From Gammaproteobacteria bacterium (GTDB lineage: Bacteria > Pseudomonadota > Gammaproteobacteria > JAUZRS01): DNA of 64,000 nucleotides. The stretch spans positions 1 through 64,000 of the forward strand of contig JAUZSP010000008.1 of the NCBI GenBank assembly GCA_030949385.1. Reading direction: 5' to 3'. The notes under the pieces were generated by a model, which worked only from the letters and a program-made list of their open reading frames with translations, ran no database searches and was not told the origin of the DNA. Shown piece by piece: positions 8,175-16,331 of this stretch. Every line of letters begins with the position of its first letter. Position 1 is the stretch's first letter. A program made the position numbers and the translations under genes.

Positions 8175-8744
8175 TTATTTCTCTTTGGGTCGAATGATTT
8201 GGTAGACGCTACGCAGATCGTATTCTTTGTAACGAGCAGGGACTTTTCTTCTCTCCCCTGCGTAACTGAGCATCATAGCTTTTTTCTGCTTGTAGTCCAG
8301 CCAAGAGATGAAAATCGCGCTGTGTTCGACGTTGCGATAGCCGTGATTGATAAAATAGAGCCAATCGCCTGCTTTGATTTTGTCTTGGCTGGCAAAGGGG
8401 CCGCGTTTTTTGCTCTTGAAGACCGTTTGCCGTTGGTGCCGTTTGAAACCGGCTCGGTCGTAGACGGTGTCGATGTAATCCCAGCAGCCACCGGGTAAAA
8501 TTTCTTTGTTGATCAAGCTCATTTGACGAGCGGTACGCAGTATCGAACGGCCGCTGCGATGGGCGCGGCGCTCCTCACGTTTGAGCTGTCGCTCTAAGTT
8601 GTTCTCTTTTTTTAGGTTTCTCAGTGAGGTGCTGTTGGGTGGGTTGGTTTTTTTTGCTTCTGTGGGCAGTGGTTTCGGCTCAGGGCTGTAGCACGCGGTG
8701 CTGATTAGGCTGATGAACAGAAAGAGTATGACAGTGCTGGCTTG
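8175..8744 (-). CDS. NlpC/P60-like lipoprotein, function unknown
   Basis: A 189-residue predicted lipoprotein. The signal peptide MQASTVILFLFISLISTAC has a plausible lipobox with Cys near residue 19. The C-terminal half, GGCWDYIDTVYDRAGF (about 85-100), then KAGDWLYFINHGYRNVEHSAIFISW (written here in two parts: KAGDWLYFINHG and VEHSAIFISW), has the Cys and His spacing expected of an NlpC/P60 papain-like fold, but this is inference by eye. The longer open frame back to 8852 reads into an IS end, so ATG 8744 was chosen. The IS left end lies only 28 bases upstream, so the native promoter has probably been displaced. Confidence 0.6.
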   Translation of the reverse strand, partial: QASTVILFLFISLISTACYSPEPKPLPTEAKKTNPPNSTSLRNLKKENNLERQLKREERRAHRSGRSILRTARQMSLINKEILPGGCWDYIDTVYDRAGFKRHQRQTVFKSKKRGPFASQDKIKAGDWLYFINHGYRNVEHSAIFISWLDYKQKKAMMLSYAGERRKVPARYKEYDLRSVYQIIRPKEK

Positions 8745-8771
8745 CATCGGTTTAGTCCTTGAGCCTAGGAT

Positions 8772-9348
8772 CAATACTTCGGATAGTTTTAGGTCAAAAA
8801 AATAGGAACCAAAGGCGGGTTGTGAGACAATAGAGTTCTCAAAAAACGACAATCAAAGAAGACCACCCGTGGAATCTGTAGTAGAGTCGGTTTTACTCTC
8901 CATGTCCAGCGTTAAAAAACCACAATGTTTTTTTCTCTCGGCTCTATTTTCCGCATTGATGGTTTTCCATGGAAAAGCCACTTTTCGTAATTTGAGTCGT
9001 TACAGTTCGTTGCATGAAAAACGTCTGTCGCTCTGGTTTCGACGTTCCTTTGATTTTGCTCAATTCAACAGACGTTTGCTTCAAAAAGAACTGCCACAAA
9101 AGCACGATCAAATTGCGGCCATTGATGCCAGCTTTATGAAAAAAAAGCGATCAGAAAATAGCAGGGTTGGGGTGGTTTTACAACGGCGCTTTGGGTCAAG
9201 TCATGATGGGGTTGGAGTTGTCGTTGATTTGCTGAATTGATCTTCAAAGTCGAACCGCTTACGCGCTGGATGCTCGTCAAACGTTGGACTCGGAAAAAAG
9301 AGGGTGAGAGCCGAATGAACTACTACGCTAAACAGGTCTGTGATTTTG
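8772..9348 (+). mobile_element. Partial IS4-family element (copy A)
   Basis: A 5' fragment of about 577 bp of the same IS4-family element that occurs complete at 33531-34846 and 36387-37703. The left terminal repeat begins CAATACTTCGGATAG at 8772, and an open frame from about 8869 encodes the first 90 residues of the transposase (KKPQCFFLSALFSALM; AAIDASFMKKK). Similarity stops near 9348, so the 3' half including the catalytic YREK region is missing. It differs from the other copies at many positions and has extra stops and an A8 instead of A6 run, so it is old and inactive. No target duplication can be recognised because the right end is lost. Confidence 0.85.
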
Positions 9349-9385
9349 AGTAGTTAGATGTTTTATTTTATAAAGAGGTATCAGT

Positions 9386-11104
9386 ATGGGAAGTATCAGC
9401 AAGCAGAATCGAGTTATTTTTATTTGGATGTCACTTTCATTTGCAATTTTAATGTTGTTGTTAGCGACGTTGCAAGGGCATAACTACTGGCAGATTAAAA
9501 ATGTAGAGGGTAAATTAGATGAAATGGTGGGAAATAGGAATTTAAAGCTTCAGCTTTCTACTGATATGCTATGGGTCTCCTATAATCGACGTACTTCGGT
9601 TGTTAATCAATTGCTGTCTGATGATCCCTTTGTGCGTGATGAATATCAAATGCTGTATCACAAGTGGGGTTTTGAGGTAGGTAAAGTGCGTATTGCCATA
9701 CGCTCTTTGGTCCTGGATGATGTTGAAACAAAGTTGATGGAGGAGCAGGTAAACTTGGTTAAACAGATTTTAGTCAAACAGGATTATGTTGTAGGTTTAA
9801 CTCAAAACGATCAGTTGGAAGAAGCGCGTGAGTTTCTTGTCAGTGAATTAAGTGAGATGTATTATGAGTTTGATAAGAATGTTGAAAGCTTGAGATCGTA
9901 TGAGAGAAAGATGATCGGTGTCGCAGCAGATGATGCGGCACTGGCACTCTCGAAAGCAAATTATTTTACCTTGCTCTTGGCTGTAATTGTTTTTATTATT
10001 GCTTTGGTTATTATTGTTCTGACGTTTACTCATATTCGTAAACTATCTAGTAGCCTATTGGCGCAGGCTGTTGAGTTAGAGAATGCCAATGATGGTTTGC
10101 AGCAAGCCATATTGGAATTAAAGACAGCTCAGGCACAGTTAATTCAAAATGAAAAAATGGCTGCGTTAGGGCAGTTGGTCGCTGGGGTTGCACATGAGAT
10201 TAACTCGCCCTTGGGGGCAGTGAAATCCAGTGGTCGCAACATCAGTGATGCAATGGAAGGTGTCCTTTTGCAACTGCCACAGGTTTTGCAGTTGCTCTCC
10301 AATGTTGAAGAGCAGCTGTTTTTTGGCTTATTGAAGCAGCGAGTGCAAGATCGTGCCTTATTGACCACCAGAGAAGAGCGCAAGCTCATTAGAGCCTTAA
10401 TGAGGCGGTTGGCTGAGGCGGGTTTGCAAGATACGCGGGATGCGGCTGAGACCTTGGTGCAGTTGGGGGTTTATGCTGAACCTGAGCCTTATTTGCCCCT
10501 ATTTCAGCATAAAAATGCGCAGCTCATCTTAAATACAATTTATAATCTTTCCAGTATCGCTAGCAATACGCACAACATTAATTTGGCAGTGGAGAGGGTG
10601 ACCAAGATTGTTTTTGCTCTGAAATCCTTTGCCCGTTTTGATCAGGGTGGTAAGAAGATCGAGTCCGATTTGAAAGCGGGGTTGGAAATGGTTTTGACCA
10701 TTTATAATAATCAGATTAAACAAGGTGTTGAGTTACAATGTGATTATGAGCAATTAGAACCCGTGGCCTGTTATCCCGATGAGTTGGCTCAGGTTTGGAC
10801 CAACTTGATTCACAATGCGTTGCAGGCGATGGACTATAAGGGGGTATTAAGGATTGCTTTGAAAAAAGTGGATGGTTTTGCAGTGGTTTCGATTGCGGAT
10901 AATGGTTGTGGTATCCCTGAGGCATTGATGGGGCGTATCTATCAGCCCTTTTTCACCACTAAAGCCAGCGGAGAGGGCAGTGGTTTGGGGTTGGATATTG
11001 TGACTAAAATTATAGAAAAACACGGCGGTGAGATTCAGGTTGATTCAATTGAGGGTGAGGGCAGCGAATTTCGAGTTTACTTGCCGATGGAGAGTAACGC
11101 GTGA
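9386..11104 (+). CDS. Membrane sensor histidine kinase
   Basis: A 572-residue kinase. Two membrane segments (about 10-31 and 193-215) enclose a 160-residue, mostly helical periplasmic sensor domain. A coiled-coil linker (about 225-258) leads to the dimerisation helix GVAHEINSPLGAVK with phosphoacceptor His270. The catalytic domain has the N box WTNLIHNALQAM (about 471-482), G1 IADNGCGIP, F box QPFFTTK and G2 GSGLGLDIV. An unusual insert of about 120 residues, including LTTREERKLIRALMRRLAEAG, separates His270 from the N box. It is the first gene of a signalling cluster; its TGA overlaps the ATG of the next regulator, so the two are translationally coupled. Confidence 0.88.
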   Translation: MGSISKQNRVIFIWMSLSFAILMLLLATLQGHNYWQIKNVEGKLDEMVGNRNLKLQLSTDMLWVSYNRRTSVVNQLLSDDPFVRDEYQMLYHKWGFEVGKVRIAIRSLVLDDVETKLMEEQVNLVKQILVKQDYVVGLTQNDQLEEAREFLVSELSEMYYEFDKNVESLRSYERKMIGVAADDAALALSKANYFTLLLAVIVFIIALVIIVLTFTHIRKLSSSLLAQAVELENANDGLQQAILELKTAQAQLIQNEKMAALGQLVAGVAHEINSPLGAVKSSGRNISDAMEGVLLQLPQVLQLLSNVEEQLFFGLLKQRVQDRALLTTREERKLIRALMRRLAEAGLQDTRDAAETLVQLGVYAEPEPYLPLFQHKNAQLILNTIYNLSSIASNTHNINLAVERVTKIVFALKSFARFDQGGKKIESDLKAGLEMVLTIYNNQIKQGVELQCDYEQLEPVACYPDELAQVWTNLIHNALQAMDYKGVLRIALKKVDGFAVVSIADNGCGIPEALMGRIYQPFFTTKASGEGSGLGLDIVTKIIEKHGGEIQVDSIEGEGSEFRVYLPMESNA

Positions 11105-11508
11105 TGGGAAAAGAAGAGAAAGGTGTTTTGCTCTGTGTGGATGATGAGCGCATGGTGTTGGATGCGTTAAAAACGCAGTTAAAAACCGCCTTTGGTAACC
11201 AATACCTGATTGAGGTGGCAGAAAGTGCGGAAGAGGGGTTGGAAATTTTAGATGAGATGCGAGGTGAGGGGTATCAGCCGTTGGTGGTGATCTCCGATTG
11301 GCTGATGCCAGGTATGAAAGGCGATGTATTTTTGCGTGAAGCAAAAAGTCGTTTTCCTTCAGTAGTGAAAATCATGCTGTCAGGACAGGCGGATCCAGTG
11401 GCGGTGGAACAGGCTTGGGAAAATGGTGGTCTGGACAGTTTTATTATCAAACCTTGGGATATTGACGATTTGATTGGCAGCATCAATAGCGGTTTGGGAG
11501 TGAGGTAG
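11104..11508 (+). CDS. Stand-alone response regulator receiver
   Basis: A 134-residue single REC domain. The acidic pocket is CVDDER (about 11-16) and the phosphoacceptor aspartate is in ISDWLMPGMKG (Asp65), with the conserved Lys in IIKPWD near residue 117. It has no output domain, so it should act as a phosphate shuttle or by protein contact. The first ATG overlaps the kinase stop codon (TGATG), and the next gene begins with GTG directly after this stop codon, so all three genes are tightly coupled. The GMKGD motif after the Asp recurs in the REC of the next gene, suggesting duplication. Confidence 0.88.
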   Translation: MGKEEKGVLLCVDDERMVLDALKTQLKTAFGNQYLIEVAESAEEGLEILDEMRGEGYQPLVVISDWLMPGMKGDVFLREAKSRFPSVVKIMLSGQADPVAVEQAWENGGLDSFIIKPWDIDDLIGSINSGLGVR

Positions 11509-13416
11509 GTGAGCAAGCGGGCCGTTCTTTGTATTGATGATGATGAAACCGTTTTGCTTACATTGCGCAGCTTGCTCAAATCGTCGTTGGAGAAAGGCCT
11601 GATTATTGAGGTTGCCGAGAGTGGCGAGGAGGCGTTGGAAATTGTCGATGAGTTAGCCGCCGAGGGAGTGGAGCTGGAAGCGGTGATCAGTGACTATATT
11701 ATGCCTGGCATGAAGGGCGATGAAGTGCTGAAAAAAATTCATCAGCGTTGCCCCAAAGCGGTCACCATTATGTTGACTGGACAGAGCGATTTACAGGGCG
11801 TTACTAATGCCATTAATCAAGCAAATTTGTACCGTTTTCTTGAAAAGCCGTGGCAGAATGACGACCTATTATTGACCATTAAGAGTGCGATTCACAGTTA
11901 TCAACAGGAGTTTGAGTTGGAGCAGAGCAACGCTCGATTAAAACTCCTGAATGAAAACCTTGAATCTGTGGTGAAACAACGCACCCATGAGTTAAGTAAA
12001 AAAAGTGGCCAAGTACGTCAGTTGTTAGACAGTTCGGGGCAGGGGTTTTTATCCTTTTTTAGTGACCTGAAAATTCAAGGTGAGTGTAGCTCAAGGTGTT
12101 ACCAATTTTTTTCGGTAGAGGAGATGGCGGGTCAGTTTGTTTATGAGCTGCTGTACTCCCGTTCCGAAGAACAACAGGTTCTATTGAAAAAAAATCTACA
12201 GCGTTTTTTCAAGTCTGAAGACCCAATGCGTCGGGAGTTGATTTTAGAGCTGTTGCCCAGAGAATATCAGTTGCAGAATTTTATTTTTTCTGCTGAATAT
12301 CGACCGATGGAAAAAGATCAACTGATGCTGATTCTATCAGATATCACGCAAAAGAAACGCTTGCAAGAGAAGATCAATGCCAATCAAGAGCGGTTTAAGT
12401 TTATTGTTACGGTTTTAAAAGAGATTAATGATGTGCAGCAGATTATGCGTGAATTCCACTGTTTTTTAGAGCAGTGCTCGCTTGCTGCGGTGGATGTGGT
12501 TCAGCTGTACCGTGATGTGCATACCTTCAAAGGGCTTTTTTTACAGTTTGGGTTTCCAACTTTGCCGATGGTTTTACATCGAGTTGAAACAGAGTTGAAT
12601 CAGCTTCAAGGTGATCTTGTTGCGGAACAGATCGAAGGCTTTAGTGATCTTAAAATCGCCTTGATGCATGATCTTGCTGAAATTGAACAGGTATTAGGAC
12701 AAGGTTTCTGTCATGAAGATAGACTGATTAATATTCCTGAGTCGCGCATTATTGAATTGCAGTTAATGGTGGAAGAACTGGCACAAAGTAAAATTCTGGC
12801 AGATGAGCAGGCTTTTTTGGCTTTGTTACACAGAGTACGTACTGTGTGCCATGTGGATTTTCGCTCTTTGTTAAGCGGTTACCCAAAAGCGATGATGCAA
12901 TTGGCGGCGCGTTTGAATAAGGAGATCGAGCCTTTTTATATAGAGGGAGATTTGATTTTAATTGATGCCACGCGCTTTAATCCACTGGTTAAAACGTTGG
13001 TGCATGTGTTTCGTAATGCGATGGTGCATGGCATAGAATCTCCAGAAGAGCGGATTGAGAGAGGGAAGCTGGAAAGAGGTCAGTTAACTTGTCATGTTTT
13101 ACGCAAGAAAGGTGCGTTGGTGGTTGAGATTGGCGATGATGGTCGTGGTATGGATGCAGATTTGTTACGTCAATTTGCATTGGATAAAGGTGTTTTGGAT
13201 CAGCAGTCGGTAAGTGAAAAGTCAGATGCTGAAATTTTTCAGCTCATTTTTACCGATGATTTCAGTACGACCGAAGACGTAGACAACTATTCGGGTCGTG
13301 GTGTTGGTCTTTCGGCGGTGCAAGATAAATTGGAGCGTTTGGGAGGAAGCATTCAAGTAAAGAGTAAAAAAGGGTGTGGTACGAGTTTTCAATTTACTTT
13401 GCCTATTGATCAATAG
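11509..13416 (+). CDS. REC-Hpt-CheA-like hybrid kinase
   Basis: A 635-residue protein with a GTG start abutting the previous stop. Order: REC domain (1-125, Asp62 in ISDYIMPGMKG); coiled coil (130-165); PAS-like segment (about 172-285); Hpt-like helical domain with His338 in DVHTFKGLF; and a CheA-type ATPase (about 480-632) with HVFRNAMVHGIESPEER (499-515), GDDGRGMD (542-549), and FSTTEDVDNYSGRGVG (585-600). There is no CheW-like regulatory domain, so it is not a classical CheA. It may receive phosphate from the upstream kinase through REC and also autophosphorylate His338. This is a rare domain order, and the function is unknown. Confidence 0.82.
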   Translation: MSKRAVLCIDDDETVLLTLRSLLKSSLEKGLIIEVAESGEEALEIVDELAAEGVELEAVISDYIMPGMKGDEVLKKIHQRCPKAVTIMLTGQSDLQGVTNAINQANLYRFLEKPWQNDDLLLTIKSAIHSYQQEFELEQSNARLKLLNENLESVVKQRTHELSKKSGQVRQLLDSSGQGFLSFFSDLKIQGECSSRCYQFFSVEEMAGQFVYELLYSRSEEQQVLLKKNLQRFFKSEDPMRRELILELLPREYQLQNFIFSAEYRPMEKDQLMLILSDITQKKRLQEKINANQERFKFIVTVLKEINDVQQIMREFHCFLEQCSLAAVDVVQLYRDVHTFKGLFLQFGFPTLPMVLHRVETELNQLQGDLVAEQIEGFSDLKIALMHDLAEIEQVLGQGFCHEDRLINIPESRIIELQLMVEELAQSKILADEQAFLALLHRVRTVCHVDFRSLLSGYPKAMMQLAARLNKEIEPFYIEGDLILIDATRFNPLVKTLVHVFRNAMVHGIESPEERIERGKLERGQLTCHVLRKKGALVVEIGDDGRGMDADLLRQFALDKGVLDQQSVSEKSDAEIFQLIFTDDFSTTEDVDNYSGRGVGLSAVQDKLERLGGSIQVKSKKGCGTSFQFTLPIDQ

Positions 13417-13471
13417 GTTGTCTTGAATCAGAGATTAAAACGAAGTGGTTTGCAGCGATTAAGGGGGTGGC

Positions 13472-13960
13472 ATGAGTGAAGAACAGCTTGATGCGGCGGG
13501 TTTTTTGAAGGCAATTGCTGGCCGTTTAGATGATTTTCTTAAAGATGAATTGGCTGTTGAGGTGTCTCAAACTGAGTATCATTTAGGTGATCATAACCGC
13601 ATTGAATTGCGCTATTTGACCTCGTTGCTGGGTGTTAAAGGCCAAGTGCAAATGTTTATCTTATTCAGTTTTGATAAGTTATTAATTCAGCATGTCTATG
13701 AAGCGTATACTGCCGAGTTGACGATCGAGGATGACGAAAAAGAGTTGATGATGGATGAGACTTCTGGAGATTTGTTAAATATTGTGATTGGCAATGTTTT
13801 GAGTACCATCTCTAAAAAAGGTAAACGTAATACTGTAACGCCACCTTTGACCTTAACGGATGCAAAAAATTTGGTTCGACATCGCAATGCAACGGTTAAG
13901 TCGGCAGATTTACTTACCGCCTCAGGGCTGGTCTCAATTTATTGTGTTTGGCCAAAATAA
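13472..13960 (+). CDS. CheX-like phosphatase domain protein
   Basis: A 162-residue protein resembling CheX, a dimeric phosphatase that removes phosphate from CheY. The key segment is DETSGDLLNIVIGNVLS (about 93-109), which aligns with the family motif GExxNxxxGN; the catalytic Glu is replaced by Asp here. The C-terminal strand ends SGLVSIYCVW. Located 55 bases after the CheA-like kinase gene and 33 bases before a CheY gene, it is the natural candidate to dephosphorylate that CheY, but this is inferred from context only. Confidence 0.72.
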   Translation: MSEEQLDAAGFLKAIAGRLDDFLKDELAVEVSQTEYHLGDHNRIELRYLTSLLGVKGQVQMFILFSFDKLLIQHVYEAYTAELTIEDDEKELMMDETSGDLLNIVIGNVLSTISKKGKRNTVTPPLTLTDAKNLVRHRNATVKSADLLTASGLVSIYCVWPK

Positions 13961-13993
13961 ATTTTTAATCAATATTGATTTTATGGAGACGAA

Positions 13994-14374
13994 ATGAATT
14001 CGTTGCGTGTTTTAGTTGTTGATGATTCACCCATTACCCTGAAAAAGTTGTGCAAAATGTTGGAGGATATTGGCCATACCATTGCGGGCACCGCTCGTAC
14101 AGGCAGGGATGCTATTGATCAGTATAACGTCTTGCAGCCGGAGTTGGTGACGATGGACATTACCATGCCTGATATGGATGGTATTGAAGCCACGCAATGT
14201 ATTTTACAGCACTCACCAAAAGCTCTGATCATTATGGTGACTTCTCATGGGCAAGAGCAGATGGTGATTGATGCTATTGATTCTGGAGCAAAGGGTTATG
14301 TGTTAAAACCGGTGGGTGAAGATAAATTAAGTGAAATGATCCAGAAGGTTTTTGAGCGTTATGGGTCGTCCTAG
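13994..14374 (+). CDS. CheY-like response regulator
   Basis: A 126-residue single REC domain: acidic pair VVDDS (8-12), phosphoacceptor Asp55 in VTMDITMPDMDG, the switch residues MVTSHG (81-86) and the conserved Lys105 in VLKPVG. The GIEA segment after the MPDMDG loop is typical of CheY-type proteins. With the CheA-like kinase and CheX-like protein next to it, this makes a minimal chemosensory-like set that lacks CheW, CheR, CheB and a receptor in the neighbourhood. Preceded by a GGAG (about 13984) at a good distance from the ATG. Confidence 0.9.
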   Translation: MNSLRVLVVDDSPITLKKLCKMLEDIGHTIAGTARTGRDAIDQYNVLQPELVTMDITMPDMDGIEATQCILQHSPKALIIMVTSHGQEQMVIDAIDSGAKGYVLKPVGEDKLSEMIQKVFERYGSS

Positions 14375-14428
14375 TTATTTTTTTGCAAAAAATATTCAAT
14401 AATATGCTGTTTTTCTGTGGAGAAAATT

Positions 14429-15574
14429 ATGGTTATTCCGTCGCTTGCGCCGCAGAACGAAGGGGTTTTGTTTGAAACTCTATTTGATCTGATTCCATTT
14501 GCTATTTATGCAATGGATACAACGGATTACAGTTTGGTTTATGTCAATCGATCCATGCGGGATAGAACGGGAGCTGCGTCAGGGCAAAAGTGTTATGAGG
14601 CAATTTATGGGGAGGACTCTCCCTGCTTTTTTTGTCGGATGCGAGAATTAATTGATGTGCAGGGAAAACCAAAGCAGGAGACGTTGATCTTCGAACACTT
14701 TAATCCCTTGGATGATTTGTGGTACCAGCTGCAAGAAAAAACGCTGTTTTGGCCAGATGGACGCACGGTGAAATATTCGATCGCGGTGGAGGTTTCAGCG
14801 CTTAAAGCGACCCAGAATCGTTTGGCTGAAGCACATGCGGAGCTGGCTTTAAAAAACCGTGAATTGGAGAATTTAAATAAAGAAAAAAATCAATTGTTGG
14901 GCATTGCGGCGCATGATTTACGCAACCCCATTTCAGCCATCGCTGGTTTTAGTGAGTTGTTGTTGCTGGACGGTATGGATGCCGAGGTAAAACAGATGTC
15001 ATCTGAAAAAATTCAGGAGTTGAGCCACAGTACATTGGATTTGCTGAATGATATTTTGGATGTTTCGGCGATTGAATTAGGCAAGTTGGCGCTTGAGCGA
15101 GCACCTTTGGATTTTACCCAGCTCTGTGTGTCTCGTTTGGATGTGTTTAGAGCAACGATGGCTAAGCAGAAACAGATCTCATTGCAGCTGGAGGTGAAAG
15201 AAAATGCTGCGTTGTCACGGGTTAATGTGGATAAGCAGCGTATTTCACAACTGTTGGATAATTTGATCAGTAACGCGATTAAGTTTTCACCTACCGGATC
15301 ATTGGTTGAGGTTTTTTTACAGTATCACGCGGTACCAAATAGCAGCGTTGAGTTGCGTATTAAGGATCATGGGCCGGGGATTTCGCTTGATGAGCAAGGC
15401 AAGCTTTTTGTGATGTTTCAAACACTGGCAGCTAAACCTACGGCTGGAGAGTCGAGTACCGGTTTGGGGTTGGCAATTGTGAAGAAGATTGTTGACGCTC
15501 ATAACGGCCAGATTCGGGTCGAAAGCATTGCGGGTGAGGGCGCGACGTTTATTGTCCTGCTGCCCATTGCTTAG
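14429..15574 (+). CDS. PAS-domain soluble histidine kinase
   Basis: A 381-residue kinase without membrane segments. A PAS domain (about 15-125) contains the cysteine motif KCYEAIYGEDSPCFFC (residues 54-69: Cys55, Cys66, Cys69), seen in other PAS kinases as CYE-x-G-x-PC-x-C and possibly redox or metal sensing. A coiled-coil linker leads to HisKA with GIAAHDLRNPISAIAG (His162) and a catalytic domain with N box DNLISNAIKFS, G1 DHGPGI and G2 STGLGLAIV. ATG 14429 was preferred over GTG 14417 because of the GGAG 6 bases upstream. Its stop codon overlaps the stop of the convergent LuxR-type regulator. Confidence 0.85.
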   Translation: MVIPSLAPQNEGVLFETLFDLIPFAIYAMDTTDYSLVYVNRSMRDRTGAASGQKCYEAIYGEDSPCFFCRMRELIDVQGKPKQETLIFEHFNPLDDLWYQLQEKTLFWPDGRTVKYSIAVEVSALKATQNRLAEAHAELALKNRELENLNKEKNQLLGIAAHDLRNPISAIAGFSELLLLDGMDAEVKQMSSEKIQELSHSTLDLLNDILDVSAIELGKLALERAPLDFTQLCVSRLDVFRATMAKQKQISLQLEVKENAALSRVNVDKQRISQLLDNLISNAIKFSPTGSLVEVFLQYHAVPNSSVELRIKDHGPGISLDEQGKLFVMFQTLAAKPTAGESSTGLGLAIVKKIVDAHNGQIRVESIAGEGATFIVLLPIA

Positions 15575-16203
15575 TTTTCTAGCAAGCCTTGATGTTGAGC
15601 ATGAGAGAGGCATTCGCTGCGGGTGCTGACTCCCAGAGTTTGAAACAATGAGGCAATACGGTTGCGCACTGCGGTCAGGTTGATGTTCAGTAGAGTCGCC
15701 ATGCGTTGCTCTGGGTGTCCCTTGTGAAGTAGCGCGAGTATTTGTTGCTGTTGTTTTGAGAGTGTCGGAGCAAGACTGGCTGCTTTGTTTAATTTAAGTC
15801 GGTCGATCTTAATGCGAAGATAATCCGGTAGATAACACTCGCCTCGGGTGATTTGGCTGATGGCCTGTTTCATCTCTTCGAGGGTTGAATGTTTCGGGAT
15901 AATGCCTTTAGCTCCGGCGCGCAAGGCTTCTCGCAGCAGCTTGGGGTCTTCATTGGCGGTGATCATGCCGGTTAGAACATCGACATGGTGGTGTTCAAGT
16001 GCGCGCAGGAAGTCAATGCCATCCACCACCGGCATGTTCATATCAACCAGTACCAAACCGATTTTCGGATCGGCTTTAATGATTTCAAGTGCCTCTAAAG
16101 CATCGTCGGTGTGCTCAACCTTTTTTAAGCCACAGCCGTGGCGTAGCAGTTGCTGTAATGCGGTGGCGAAGAGAATATGGTCATCAATCAGTAGTGTTTT
16201 CAT
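15571..16203 (-). CDS. LuxR/NarL-type response regulator
   Basis: A 210-residue regulator: REC domain (1-120) with LLIDDH (4-9) and phosphoacceptor Asp54 in LVDMNMPVVDG, and a C-terminal LuxR-like helix-turn-helix (about 143-205: LSKQQQQILALLHKGHPEQ, then AVRNRIASLFQTLGV). Such proteins bind DNA as dimers after phosphorylation. The HTH departs from consensus in its first helix, but the arrangement is preserved. It is convergent with the PAS kinase gene, with which it shares a 4-base overlap, and is the only regulator in this cluster with an obvious DNA-binding output, so it may be the end point of the cluster's signalling. Confidence 0.85.
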   Translation of the reverse strand: MKTLLIDDHILFATALQQLLRHGCGLKKVEHTDDALEALEIIKADPKIGLVLVDMNMPVVDGIDFLRALEHHHVDVLTGMITANEDPKLLREALRAGAKGIIPKHSTLEEMKQAISQITRGECYLPDYLRIKIDRLKLNKAASLAPTLSKQQQQILALLHKGHPEQRMATLLNINLTAVRNRIASLFQTLGVSTRSECLSHAQHQGLLEN

Positions 16204-16293
16204 GCGGAAGGTATAACAGTGACAGGGGCGCAGACTTTAGCATAAAACAGTGCTTTTCAGCGCTATTACTCTCCACTTGCCGCATAACCTAGG

Positions 16294-16299
16294 TATAAT
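16294..16299 (+). promoter_or_regulatory. Possible -10 box of ybiT
   Basis: A perfect TATAAT lies 33 bases before the proposed GTG start of ybiT. No good -35 box is seen at 16-18 bases upstream, so this is only a suggestion from a single hexamer. Confidence 0.3.
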
Positions 16300-16331
16300 C
16301 GCCCCCTTTGGCTTTTTTCGGATATTTTACA

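Noticed and set aside
9386..16203. A standard chemotaxis operon
   Set aside because: CheW, CheR, CheB and a receptor are absent and the CheA-like protein has REC and Hpt domains in an unusual order.
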